Assembly (NCBI GenBank): GCA_031400185.1
Contig: JANNPN010000431.1
Span: 1-35,245 of the forward strand
DNA: 35,245 nucleotides
Source: UTPRO1 sp031400185
GTDB lineage: Bacteria; Desulfobacterota; Binatia; UTPRO1
Direction of reading: 5' to 3'
The notes under the pieces are model-generated. The model had not been told where the DNA came from, searched no databases, and worked only from the letters and a program-made list of their open reading frames with translations. Position numbers and translations under genes: made by a program. Of the stretch, positions 1 to 8,045 are shown piece by piece. The first letter of the stretch is position 1, and every line of letters starts with the position of its first letter.

Positions 1-1
1 C

Positions 2-328
2 GAGCTGCAGCACGTGCTCCACCGCGCGGTGATCCTCTCGAGCGGCGACAGCTTGCAGCTGCCGCCGCTCGAGCGCGGGATCAAGACCGCGCGACCGGCC
101 GCCGCCAGCGTCACGAACTTCGACGATGCCGTGCGCGAGCACATCCTCGACGTGTTGCGCGAGACGAACGGCGTCGTCGGGGGGCCGCGCGGCGCGGCCG
201 TACGGCTCGGGCTCAAGCGCTCGACGCTGGTCTCCAAGATGGAGAGGCTCGGCATCACGCCCGCAGACGTCGCCATCGCCAGCGCGCTCCGCCCCGCGCC
301 CGCCGACACCCGATCGATCGCGATGTGA
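2..328 (+). CDS. sigma-54-dependent Fis-family activator, C-terminal fragment
   Basis: The open frame enters from the left edge, so the start and the AAA+ core lie outside the window. The first residues (ELQHVLHRAVIL) match the end of the AAA+ domain of sigma-54 activators (usual form ELxNxxERAVIL). A linker follows, then a Fis-type helix-turn-helix over roughly the last 60 residues, with the GPRGAAVRLGLKRSTLVSKMERLGI pattern near nt 180-265. Family knowledge: such proteins bind upstream sites and remodel sigma-54 RNA polymerase. It points toward the pump operon (589-9529) and converges with it, so it is a candidate, though unproven, activator of the sigma-54 promoter at 9554-9569. The sensor domain is not visible, so the signal cannot be inferred. 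The family call is firm. Confidence 0.85.
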   Translation, partial: ELQHVLHRAVILSSGDSLQLPPLERGIKTARPAAASVTNFDDAVREHILDVLRETNGVVGGPRGAAVRLGLKRSTLVSKMERLGITPADVAIASALRPAPADTRSIAM

Positions 329-530
329 CGTCGCCACCTCCCGCAGCGCCACCGCCGCCGCGCCGGAGCGGTCGATCGCCGTCATCGAGCGCGCGCGCAA
401 CCTGCTGGGGCTGCCTCCGTGCGCACGGTGGGCCGTCCGCTGCGCGCACACCCATCAATCTGTCTTTTGCGCTGTTTGAGATGACGCGCGCGAGCGCAGC
501 GAGCGCGCTCACCACGCGCGACCAGCAGCA

Positions 531-590
531 AGCAGGTTGCTCAAAAAGGTCGAGCAACGACGCAGATCGGCCTTTTTCAGCAACCTGCCT
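531..590. terminator. long imperfect hairpin overlapping the operon's last stop codon
   Basis: Arms 532-549 and 571-588 pair at 17 of 18 positions (GCAGGTTGCT then a mismatch then AAAAAGG), with a 21-nt loop. The right arm runs into the TAG stop (589-591) of the minus-strand hypothetical gene. It may end the pump operon on the minus strand and the sigma-54 regulator on the plus strand. There is no clean U-tract after the stem on the minus strand; the A5/T5 run lies inside the stem. It also resembles a small palindromic repeat, and the GCAGGTTGCTGAAAAA-type arm recalls transposon end sequences. That resemblance is from memory and unverified. Confidence 0.55.
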
Positions 591-2064
591 AGGCGAAGCG
601 GACGGCGAGGCGATCCCGGCGCACGACCGCAAGACGGATGAGCGTGTTGTCCCGCGCGTCGTTACGGCTGATGCTACAGACGTCGAAGAGACCGAACCGA
701 GCGTTGCCGCCGACGAGGGCGCGGAGACGGCCGTTGCTGAGCACCTGGTACCCGTCGTAGTGCGTCCATTCCTCGCGCATGCCCCAACCGCGCTCCCGGC
801 CGATGCGTGCATAGAGCTCCGCCGGTATGCACACGAGGCGGAACGCGAGCGGGTCGAGGCCGAGGCGGTCGGCCAGCACTCGAGCCCCGTGCCTGAGCAG
901 CGCCGTCTCGACGTCGTCCCGCGCGAGTGCCCGCCGGCGATCGAGGCCGAGCTCACGAAGGAGCGGCGTTACGGGCTCCTCACCCTCCGGATGGCTTTCG
1001 ATGAGCACCGGTTCGCGGGGCGCCGACAGCGGTACATATCGGAGGCCGGCGGAGTTGATGGTCAGGTGCAGGGCGAGAAGCGCGAGGTTCCCGGCCAGGG
1101 TCTCCGCCGCGTCGGGGGCAAGGCCGATGCCCTCCGTCGCAAGCGTGAGTCGGGCGATGCCCTCCGAGGCGCGCTCGAACACGGCGGCAGAGGCGCCGAT
1201 CGCATAGAGCTCCAGGAAGTCCGACACCGCGCGCGCCAGCGACGACTCGACGGCGGGCGCCTCGACGCACTCGAGCCCGAGTGCCGCCGCGCGGGAGACG
1301 ACGCTCGCGGCGATCGGCTCGCCGAGCGAACGGGGCACGGCGATGTGGCTGCGCGTCGTTGCGGTGTGACCCCCCGCTGGGTCGACAGGTGGCGCCGGCT
1401 CCTTCCCCGAGAGCGCCGCGGTCAGCTGCTCGAGTGCGGCCACGTCGCCGCGCTCGATGGCCATGAGCACCTCGTTCTCGAGGTCGGCCGCCGGGGTCAG
1501 TACCGGGGATGACCTCGCGTCGCCGTCGCCACTCGGGGTCGCGCGACCCGGTAGGCTGAGCGCCTCAAGGGCGGCTTTGCGCGCGGCGTAGACGGTGTGC
1601 ATCTCGACATCCTCGCGGGCGAGACGGGCGAGGGCCGCGCACGCCTGGTCGCGCGCGTCGGAGGCCTGCGACCACCGTCGGCACGATGCGAGCAGCCCCG
1701 GCGACAACGGGTCGGGCACGACGGCGGGTGCTCGATAGACGCTCTCGGCCACCCCGAGCGTCCCGCGCGCATGCTGGACCGATTGTTGGAGGGCGGCGGC
1801 CCGCGTGCCGAGCTCGCGAACCCGTGCCCATTCCTGACGCGCGACCGCGAGCCGCACCTGCGCCCGCAGGCGTTCGACCTCCGCGCGGTTTGCAATGCTC
1901 GCCGCACACTGCGGCTCGCTGACGATCGGCGACAAGATATCCGCCGCGCGCCGCAAGTAGACGTCCCGATAGAGCGTGTCGCCGTCAGCCGCCGTGACGA
2001 GATGCGAGACGATGGCCATCGAACGCTGCTCGTCGCAGGGCGCGGATCCGGATTGTCGTACCAT
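589..2064 (-). CDS. conserved-looking hypothetical protein, 491 aa
   Basis: I do not recognise a named domain. The N-terminal third is rich in Ala, Arg and Glu and helical (a likely coiled coil near residues 55-100). The C-terminal ~120 residues look globular, with stretches such as LGLDPLAFRLVCIP and THYDGYQVLSNGRLRALVGG, and read like real coding sequence. No signal peptide or membrane segment is seen, so it is probably cytoplasmic. The start at 2064 is supported by AGGAGG at 2070-2075, five bases before the ATG. That Shine-Dalgarno overlaps the stop of the NADH dehydrogenase gene 9 bp upstream, so the gene is the last member of the pump operon. From memory, similar long hypotheticals occur in Rokubacteria-like and deltaproteobacterial genomes, but no function is known to me. 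Confidence 0.7.
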   Translation of the reverse strand: MVRQSGSAPCDEQRSMAIVSHLVTAADGDTLYRDVYLRRAADILSPIVSEPQCAASIANRAEVERLRAQVRLAVARQEWARVRELGTRAAALQQSVQHARGTLGVAESVYRAPAVVPDPLSPGLLASCRRWSQASDARDQACAALARLAREDVEMHTVYAARKAALEALSLPGRATPSGDGDARSSPVLTPAADLENEVLMAIERGDVAALEQLTAALSGKEPAPPVDPAGGHTATTRSHIAVPRSLGEPIAASVVSRAAALGLECVEAPAVESSLARAVSDFLELYAIGASAAVFERASEGIARLTLATEGIGLAPDAAETLAGNLALLALHLTINSAGLRYVPLSAPREPVLIESHPEGEEPVTPLLRELGLDRRRALARDDVETALLRHGARVLADRLGLDPLAFRLVCIPAELYARIGRERGWGMREEWTHYDGYQVLSNGRLRALVGGNARFGLFDVCSISRNDARDNTLIRLAVVRRDRLAVRFA

Positions 2065-2073
2065 CGGTGCCTC

Positions 2074-3408
2074 CTAGCGGCTGTCGTGGGCGTGGAGCGC
2101 TTCCCGGGCGAAGACCTGCTGCTTCGTGATCGCGCGCTGCGGGCGGCCGTCGCTCAGGAACGCCAGCGTCCAATTGAAGAGAACGGCGAGCCGGTTCTTG
2201 AAACCGGTCAGCGCGACGACGTGGACGACGAGCCACGCGATCCAGGCGAAGACGCCCGAGGCGTGCAGACGGCCGCACACCGCGATCGCGCGAAAGCGTG
2301 AGATCGTCGCCATCGTGCCCCGATCGCGGTAGCGGAACGGCCGGGGCGTCGTATCGCCCGCGATCCGTCGCACGATCGTGTCGGCGGCGTGGCGGCCCGC
2401 CTGCATCGCGACCTGTGCCACTCCCGGCAGGCCGTCGAGGCTCATCAGGTCGCCGACGACGAAGACCTCGGCGTGGCCGGGGAGGGTGCAGTCGGGCTCG
2501 ACCTTCACCCGACCCGCGCGATCGACCTCGGCGCCCGCAGCGTCGGCGACGAGGCGCCCGAGCGGCGAGGCCTCGACCCCGGCGGCCCAGAACTTCGTCG
2601 CCGCTTCGATCCGCCGAAGGGCGGGATCGGAGGCGCTCGTGTCGACTCCACCGGCGTCGACGCCGGTGACCTTCGTGCCGACGCGTATCTCGACTCCCAT
2701 GTCGACCAGGTCGCGCGCCGTCTGCCGTCGCAGCGATTCCGGGAACGAGCCCAGGATCGCGGGATTCGAATCGAGCAGAACGATCCGCGCCGCGGCCGGA
2801 TCGATGCGCCGGAAGTTCCGGAGCAGCGCGCGGCGCGACAGCTCGACGAGCTGCCCCGCGACTTCGACGCCGGTGGGGCCGCCGCCGACCACCACGAACG
2901 TCAGCCAGCGCCGGCGCTCCTCGGGGTCGGTGGCGCTTTCCGCCATCTCGAATGCCCCGAAGATGCGGCCGCGCAGCTCGAGCGCGTCGTCGATCGTCTT
3001 CATCCCCGGAGCCTCGCGGGCGAACTCGGGGTGTCCGAAGTACGACTGGCGAGCCCCACTGGCGAGTATCAAGCTGTCGTACTCGATGTGTTGCCGCTGC
3101 CCGACGGCCGCGACGGCGAGGCGGCGGGTGGCGAGGTCGATGCCGACGACCTCGCCGAGCAGGACGGTCGCGTTCCGCTGGTGCCGCAGCACGTCGCGGA
3201 TCGGCGGCGCGATGTCGCCCTCGGAGAGGATGCCCGTCGCGAGCTGATACAGCAGCGGTTGAAACAGGTGGTGGTTCGTCCGGTCGATCACGGTCACGTC
3301 GACGTCCGCGCGCCGCAGGCGCTTCGCGGCGAAGAGGCCGCCGAACCCGCACCCGACGATCGCCACGCGATGGCGGCGCGCCATCGTGGCGTCCGTAGTC
3401 CTGGTCAT
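2074..3408 (-). CDS. ndh: type II NADH dehydrogenase (NAD(P)/FAD-dependent oxidoreductase)
   Basis: A 444-residue flavoprotein of the NDH-2 family, which passes electrons from NADH to quinone at the inner face of the membrane without pumping protons. Visible motifs are an FAD-binding GCGFGG at residues 19-24, a second dinucleotide site GGGPTG at 175-180 (VVVGGGPTGVEVAG), and a late FAD segment EVFVVGDL. The last ~80 residues hold hydrophobic stretches (FAWIAWLVVHVVALTGF) typical of the C-terminal membrane anchor. The ATG at 3408 overlaps the stop of the upstream channel gene in an ATGA, indicating translational coupling. Its place inside an efflux operon is unusual. Family call is confident. 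The exact acceptor cannot be read from sequence, and related sulfide:quinone reductases are less likely because the NHHLFQPLLYQLATG segment is NDH-2-like. Confidence 0.88.
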   Translation of the reverse strand: MTRTTDATMARRHRVAIVGCGFGGLFAAKRLRRADVDVTVIDRTNHHLFQPLLYQLATGILSEGDIAPPIRDVLRHQRNATVLLGEVVGIDLATRRLAVAAVGQRQHIEYDSLILASGARQSYFGHPEFAREAPGMKTIDDALELRGRIFGAFEMAESATDPEERRRWLTFVVVGGGPTGVEVAGQLVELSRRALLRNFRRIDPAAARIVLLDSNPAILGSFPESLRRQTARDLVDMGVEIRVGTKVTGVDAGGVDTSASDPALRRIEAATKFWAAGVEASPLGRLVADAAGAEVDRAGRVKVEPDCTLPGHAEVFVVGDLMSLDGLPGVAQVAMQAGRHAADTIVRRIAGDTTPRPFRYRDRGTMATISRFRAIAVCGRLHASGVFAWIAWLVVHVVALTGFKNRLAVLFNWTLAFLSDGRPQRAITKQQVFAREALHAHDSR

Positions 3409-4868
3409 CGGACCGCCGTCCAGGCGTCGTCGGCGAGATTCCAGCCGCCCCCGAGCGCCTTGTAGAGGGCGACGACCGCGAGCAGTTGGTCGCGCTGCGA
3501 CTGGGCGAGCTCATCCTCTGCGGGATAGAGCTGCTGCGCGGCTTCGAGCACCTCGAAGTAGGTGGCGAGCCCGGTCCGGTAGCGCAGGAGCGACAGCTCG
3601 ACGGCCGTGGCGAGCGCCTGGACCTGCCGCTCCTCGGCGGCGCGCTCCTCGACGAGCTTCGATTGCGCCGCCAACGCGTCGGATACTTCACGCAGCGCCC
3701 CGACGATCGTTGCGCGGTAGGACGAGATGGTCTCGTCCCAGAATGCTTGGCTTGCGCGGTACTGCTCGATGAGTCGGCCGCCCTGGAAGATCGGTCCGCT
3801 CACGGCTCCGGCGACGTTCCAGATGCTGAAGTTGTTCTTGAGGATGTTGCCGATCTTGGCGCTCTCGCCACCGTACAGTGCGGTGAGACCGATCCGCGGG
3901 AAGAAATTCGCGACCGCGACGCCGATCTCGGCATTCGCGCTCATCATGTCGTGCTCCGCCCGCATGATGTCGGGACGGCGTTGCAGGAGATCGGACGTCA
4001 AACCGAGCGGTGTGGCCGGGGACGACTGCGCGGTGAGCGGGTGCCCGCGCTCGATGGGGCGCGGCGGAGCACCGAGCAGCTCGCAGAGGGCATTCTCCTG
4101 CTTGATGATCGCCTGGTCGACGCGTGCGATCGTCGCGAGGCTTGCGGCGAGCGCTGCCTCGGCCCGCGACGTCGAGAGCTTGGTGTCCTTCCCGCCCTCG
4201 TAGCGGGTCGTGAACAGGTCGAGGGTCTGCTGATACGTGTCCGCGCTCGAGCGCGCGATCTCGCGCTGGCGATCGAGCTCGAGCAGGCGAAAGTATCCGG
4301 CGGCGACGTCGCTCACGAGGGAGAGCATGATGCCGCGACGCACGTCGTGGCTCGCGAGGAACTGGGCGCGCGCGGCTTCCGTCGAGCGGCGGATCCGGCC
4401 CCACACGTCGATTTCCCAGGCGACGTCGAGGACGCCCGAAAAGACGTTGAAGGTCTGGTTCCCACCGGGCACGAGCGGCACGAACGCCTTCTCCCGCGTC
4501 GCGGCGCCGTCGTATCCGACGTGCGGATACAGGTCGGACGCGGTGACGCCGACGCGCGCACGGAACTGCTCGACGCGAGCAATCGCGGTCTTCAGATCGT
4601 AATTGCTCTCCAGTGCTTCTCGGACGAGGCTCGCGAGCGCCGGGTCGCCGAAGACCTCCCACCAGGGCAGGTCGGCGAGCGACGCCGGATCGCCCGAGTC
4701 CGGCTGCCCGCGGAACCGGTCGGGCAGTGGGGTCGCCGGCCGCTCGTAGCTCGGACCCACGGTGAGCCGATTGAGCGCGCCGAGCAGCCCGCGCGGCTCC
4801 GACGTGGCAGAGCATCCGCCGAGAGCAACGGCAACGACGACGGTGGTGACTACGTGCGAGATTCTCAT
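3405..4868 (-). CDS. RND efflux outer-membrane channel lipoprotein (NodT/OprM type)
   Basis: A 487-residue outer-membrane factor that forms the exit duct of a tripartite RND pump. The N-terminus is a lipoprotein signal with a clean lipobox (VALGGC, lipidated Cys 19). The body shows the TolC/OprM-family double repeat: PWWEVFGDPALASLVREAL near residues 70-90, the DVAWEIDVWGRIRRS motif near 160, LLQRRPDIMRAEHDMMSANAEIGVA in the middle, and the late LRYRTGLATYFEVLEAAQQL motif. The start at 4868 is chosen because the ATG overlaps the pump gene's TGA (ATGA, 4865-4868) and begins the signal peptide; the open frame upstream of it runs antisense-free inside the pump gene but is only a shadow. It likely partners the pump and adaptor encoded directly upstream. 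Confidence 0.92.
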   Translation of the reverse strand: MRISHVVTTVVVAVALGGCSATSEPRGLLGALNRLTVGPSYERPATPLPDRFRGQPDSGDPASLADLPWWEVFGDPALASLVREALESNYDLKTAIARVEQFRARVGVTASDLYPHVGYDGAATREKAFVPLVPGGNQTFNVFSGVLDVAWEIDVWGRIRRSTEAARAQFLASHDVRRGIMLSLVSDVAAGYFRLLELDRQREIARSSADTYQQTLDLFTTRYEGGKDTKLSTSRAEAALAASLATIARVDQAIIKQENALCELLGAPPRPIERGHPLTAQSSPATPLGLTSDLLQRRPDIMRAEHDMMSANAEIGVAVANFFPRIGLTALYGGESAKIGNILKNNFSIWNVAGAVSGPIFQGGRLIEQYRASQAFWDETISSYRATIVGALREVSDALAAQSKLVEERAAEERQVQALATAVELSLLRYRTGLATYFEVLEAAQQLYPAEDELAQSQRDQLLAVVALYKALGGGWNLADDAWTAVR

Positions 4869-7800
4869 CGTCCTTCTCCGCTCGCGGCGAGCGGTACGCT
4901 CGCCAGCTTCGCCGGCGCGGCAACGGCCGTGGCGGTCCGTCGCCCTCGCGTCAGCCGCTCGATCGCCACGAACAGCGGGGGGACGAGGAAGATCGCGACC
5001 CCCGTCGCGAACGTCATGCCGACGATCGTGACCGTGCCGATCACCTGGCGCGCCACGCCGCCGGCGCCGAGCGCGTTCCAGAGCGGCGCCAGGCCGAGGA
5101 TGAACGCCAACGACGTCATGAGGATCGGCCGGAGCCGCGTCCGCGCGGCGTCGAGGGCCGCATCGACGGTCGACGCGCCCTTCTCCACGCCGGCTTTGGC
5201 GAACTCCACGATGAGGATCGCGTTCTTCGCCGCGAGGCCGATCAGCATGAGGAGCCCCACCTGGGCGTAGACGTTGTTCTCGAGGCCGCGGGCCCAGATG
5301 CCGAAGAAGGCGCCCGCGACGGCGATGGGCGTGGTGAGGAGCACGCTCCACGGCAGCGACCAGCTCTCGTAGAGGGCGGCGAGGATCAGGAAGACGATGA
5401 GCAGCGACAAGGCGAAGACCGCCGCGCCGCTCCCCGCGATCGACTCCTGATAGCTCATGCCGTACCACGCGTAGCCCATGTCCCGCGGCAGCACCTGATC
5501 GGCGACGGCGGTGACGGCGGCCATCGCCTGCCCCGTGCTGTAGCCCGGCGCCGGGATCGCGATGACCTCGATGGCGCGATACTCGTTGAAGCGGTTCGAG
5601 TACTCGGGGCCGGACGACTGCTCGAGCGAGACGAGCGTCGACAGCGGGATCGGATTCCCCTGCTGATTGCGAACGTAGAAGAGGCTGAGATCGCCCGGAT
5701 CCGTCCGGTACTCCGCTTCGGCCTGGAGGAAGACGCGCCACACGCGCCCGAAGCGGTTGAACTGGTTCACGTAGGCGCCGCCGAGGAACGCCTGGAGCGT
5801 CGTGTAGACGTCCTGGATCGGGACGCCGAGCTTGTGCACGCGATCCTCGTCGACGCGCGCGAAGAGCTGCGGCACCGCGGGGGCGTACGTCGTCGTCACG
5901 AACCCGATCTCGGGCCGCTTCTGCAGCTCGCCCATGAAGCGCTGGGTGTTCTGCCAGAGGTAGTCGACCGTCTTTCCGGCCCGGTCTTGAATGAACACGT
6001 CGACGCCGCCGGCCTGCCCGACGCCGGGAATGGCGGGGGGCAGGAATGCGAACACCTGCGCGTCGGGCAGCCCGTAGAGCTTTTGGTTCACCGAGGCGAC
6101 GATCGCGTCCGCCTGGAGCGCGCGAGTCGCCCGCTCCTCGTAGGGGGTGAGCTGGACGAAGTAGGCCCCGTTCCGCGGGCTCGCGGTCTGCGACAGCAGG
6201 CTGTAGCCGGTGACCGCATTGAGGAAATGGACGCCCGGCTCGGCCTTCAGGATGTCGTCGATCTTCCGCATGACGGCATTCGTTCGCTGCATCGACGCGG
6301 CCTGCGGGAGTTGGACGTTCATCAGGAAGAAGGCCTGGTCCTCCTGCGGCATGAACGACGTGGGCACGATCTTCCCGAGACCGCCCGCGAGCGTCGTGAA
6401 GGCGGCGAGCACGATGAGCGCGACGACGAACTTGCGGATCAGGAATCCGCAGGCGCGGACGTAGCCCGTCTGCACCGCCGAGAAGCCGCGATCGAAGGCG
6501 GCGAAGAACCGTCCGAGCAGCCCGCGGCGCGCGCCCTGCGGCCGCGGCCGGAGGAGGAGGGCGCCGAGCGCGGGACTCAGCGTGAGCGCGTTGAAAGCGG
6601 AGATGAGGACCGAGAACGCGATGGTGAGCGCGAACTGCCGGTAGAGCGCCCCCGTGATGCCGGCGATGAAGGCGGCGGGGATGAACACGCTCGCGAGCAC
6701 GAGCGCGATGCCGACGAGGGCGCCGCTCACCTCGTCCATCGCCTGGAGCGCCGCCTCGCGCGGGGCGAGGCCCTTCTCGATCTTCGCCTCGATCGCCTCG
6801 ACGACGACGATCGCGTCGTCGACGACGAGGCCGACTGCGAGCACGAGGCCGAGGAGCGACAGCGTGTTGGTCGAGAAACCCATCATCGGGAAGAAGACGA
6901 AGGTGCCGACGAGGGACACCGGAATCGTGAGGACGGGAATGAGCGTGGCCCGCCAGTTCTGCAGGAAGACGAAGACGACGAGGATGACCAGCGCGATCGC
7001 CTCGAGCAGCGTGATGACGATCTCCTTCGCGCCCTCCGTCACCGGGACCGTCGTGTCGAGCGTCAGCGCGACGTGCATGTCCGACGGGAACTTTTCCCCC
7101 AGGCGGGCCATGGTCGCCTTCGCGCGATTGGCGGCATCGAGCGCATTCGACCCCGGCACCTGGTACAGGCCGACGATCGTCGCCGGGACGCCGTTGCCGT
7201 AGGCCTCCTGCGTGTAGTTCTCCGCGCCGAGCTCGAGCCGCGCGACGTCCTTCAGCCGCACGAGCGATCCATCGGAGTTCGCGCGCACGATCACGTCGCC
7301 GAACTCTTCGGCGGTCATCAGGCGACCGCGGGCCCGGACCGTGTAGGTGAGCTGCCGGCCGGGCGGCGCCGGCTCGCCGCCGAGCGTGCCCGCGGGATTC
7401 ACGACGTTCTGCGCCGTGATCGCGTTCACGAGATCGGTCACCGTGAGGCCGAGCTTCGCGATCGCGTCCGGCGACACCCACACGCGCATCGCGTAGCTCG
7501 CCGCCCCGAAGGTCTTCACCTGTCCGATCCCGGGCACGCGGGCCAGCTCGTCCTTGACGTTGATGGCGACGTAGTTCGACAGAAAGTTCTGGTCCCACGT
7601 CTTGTTCGGCGAGCTGATCGTGAAGAGGAGCAGCGGGATGCCCGCCGTCTGGATCGTCGTGAGGCCGTAATCGTTCACGGCCCTGGGCAGCTTCGCCTGC
7701 GCCTGCGCGAGGCGGTTTTGGACTTGCACCTGATCGATGTCGATGTCCGTGCCCGTCTCGAACGAGACCTGGAGCGTCATCGTGCCGTCGTTGCCGGAGA

Positions 7801-8041
7801 TCGCCTGCATGTAGATCATGCGCTTCGCGCCGTTCACCTGCGCGTCGATCGGCGTCGCGACCGACTCCTCGACCGTGAGCGCGTCGGCACCGGTGTACAT
7901 GCCGGTGGTCTCGATCTGGGGCGGCGCAATCTCGGGGAACTGCGCGACCGGCAGCCGGAGCACCATGACGGCGCCGCCGATGACGAAGAGGAGCGAGATG
8001 ACGATCGCGACGATCGGGCGGTGGATGAAGAATCTCGACAT
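4865..8041 (-). CDS. RND multidrug efflux pump, inner-membrane subunit (HAE1/AcrB type)
   Basis: A 1058-residue protein, the normal length for a hydrophobe/amphiphile RND transporter. It exports compounds from periplasm or membrane using the proton gradient. It begins MSRFFIHRPIVAIVISLLFVIGG, the classical first membrane helix, followed by the LPVAQFPEIAPPQI porter-domain start. The TM4 proton relay is intact (GLVVDDAIVVVEAIE, paired Asp near residue 410), as is the TM10 lysine (GLAAKNAILIVEFAKA). Two large periplasmic loops are complete. The ATG at 8041 lies 4 bp after the adaptor stop and is preferred over upstream in-frame starts that would fall in the adaptor gene. Substrate cannot be predicted from sequence; aromatic compounds or solvents are as likely as antibiotics. 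Confidence 0.95.
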   Translation of the reverse strand: MSRFFIHRPIVAIVISLLFVIGGAVMVLRLPVAQFPEIAPPQIETTGMYTGADALTVEESVATPIDAQVNGAKRMIYMQAISGNDGTMTLQVSFETGTDIDIDQVQVQNRLAQAQAKLPRAVNDYGLTTIQTAGIPLLLFTISSPNKTWDQNFLSNYVAINVKDELARVPGIGQVKTFGAASYAMRVWVSPDAIAKLGLTVTDLVNAITAQNVVNPAGTLGGEPAPPGRQLTYTVRARGRLMTAEEFGDVIVRANSDGSLVRLKDVARLELGAENYTQEAYGNGVPATIVGLYQVPGSNALDAANRAKATMARLGEKFPSDMHVALTLDTTVPVTEGAKEIVITLLEAIALVILVVFVFLQNWRATLIPVLTIPVSLVGTFVFFPMMGFSTNTLSLLGLVLAVGLVVDDAIVVVEAIEAKIEKGLAPREAALQAMDEVSGALVGIALVLASVFIPAAFIAGITGALYRQFALTIAFSVLISAFNALTLSPALGALLLRPRPQGARRGLLGRFFAAFDRGFSAVQTGYVRACGFLIRKFVVALIVLAAFTTLAGGLGKIVPTSFMPQEDQAFFLMNVQLPQAASMQRTNAVMRKIDDILKAEPGVHFLNAVTGYSLLSQTASPRNGAYFVQLTPYEERATRALQADAIVASVNQKLYGLPDAQVFAFLPPAIPGVGQAGGVDVFIQDRAGKTVDYLWQNTQRFMGELQKRPEIGFVTTTYAPAVPQLFARVDEDRVHKLGVPIQDVYTTLQAFLGGAYVNQFNRFGRVWRVFLQAEAEYRTDPGDLSLFYVRNQQGNPIPLSTLVSLEQSSGPEYSNRFNEYRAIEVIAIPAPGYSTGQAMAAVTAVADQVLPRDMGYAWYGMSYQESIAGSGAAVFALSLLIVFLILAALYESWSLPWSVLLTTPIAVAGAFFGIWARGLENNVYAQVGLLMLIGLAAKNAILIVEFAKAGVEKGASTVDAALDAARTRLRPILMTSLAFILGLAPLWNALGAGGVARQVIGTVTIVGMTFATGVAIFLVPPLFVAIERLTRGRRTATAVAAPAKLASVPLAASGEGR

Positions 8042-8045
8042 CGGC

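Noticed and set aside
4869..7598. Upstream extension of the outer-membrane channel frame through the pump gene
   Set aside because: The extension is a shadow of the pump gene in another frame; lipoprotein signal and ATGA overlap fix the true start at 4868.
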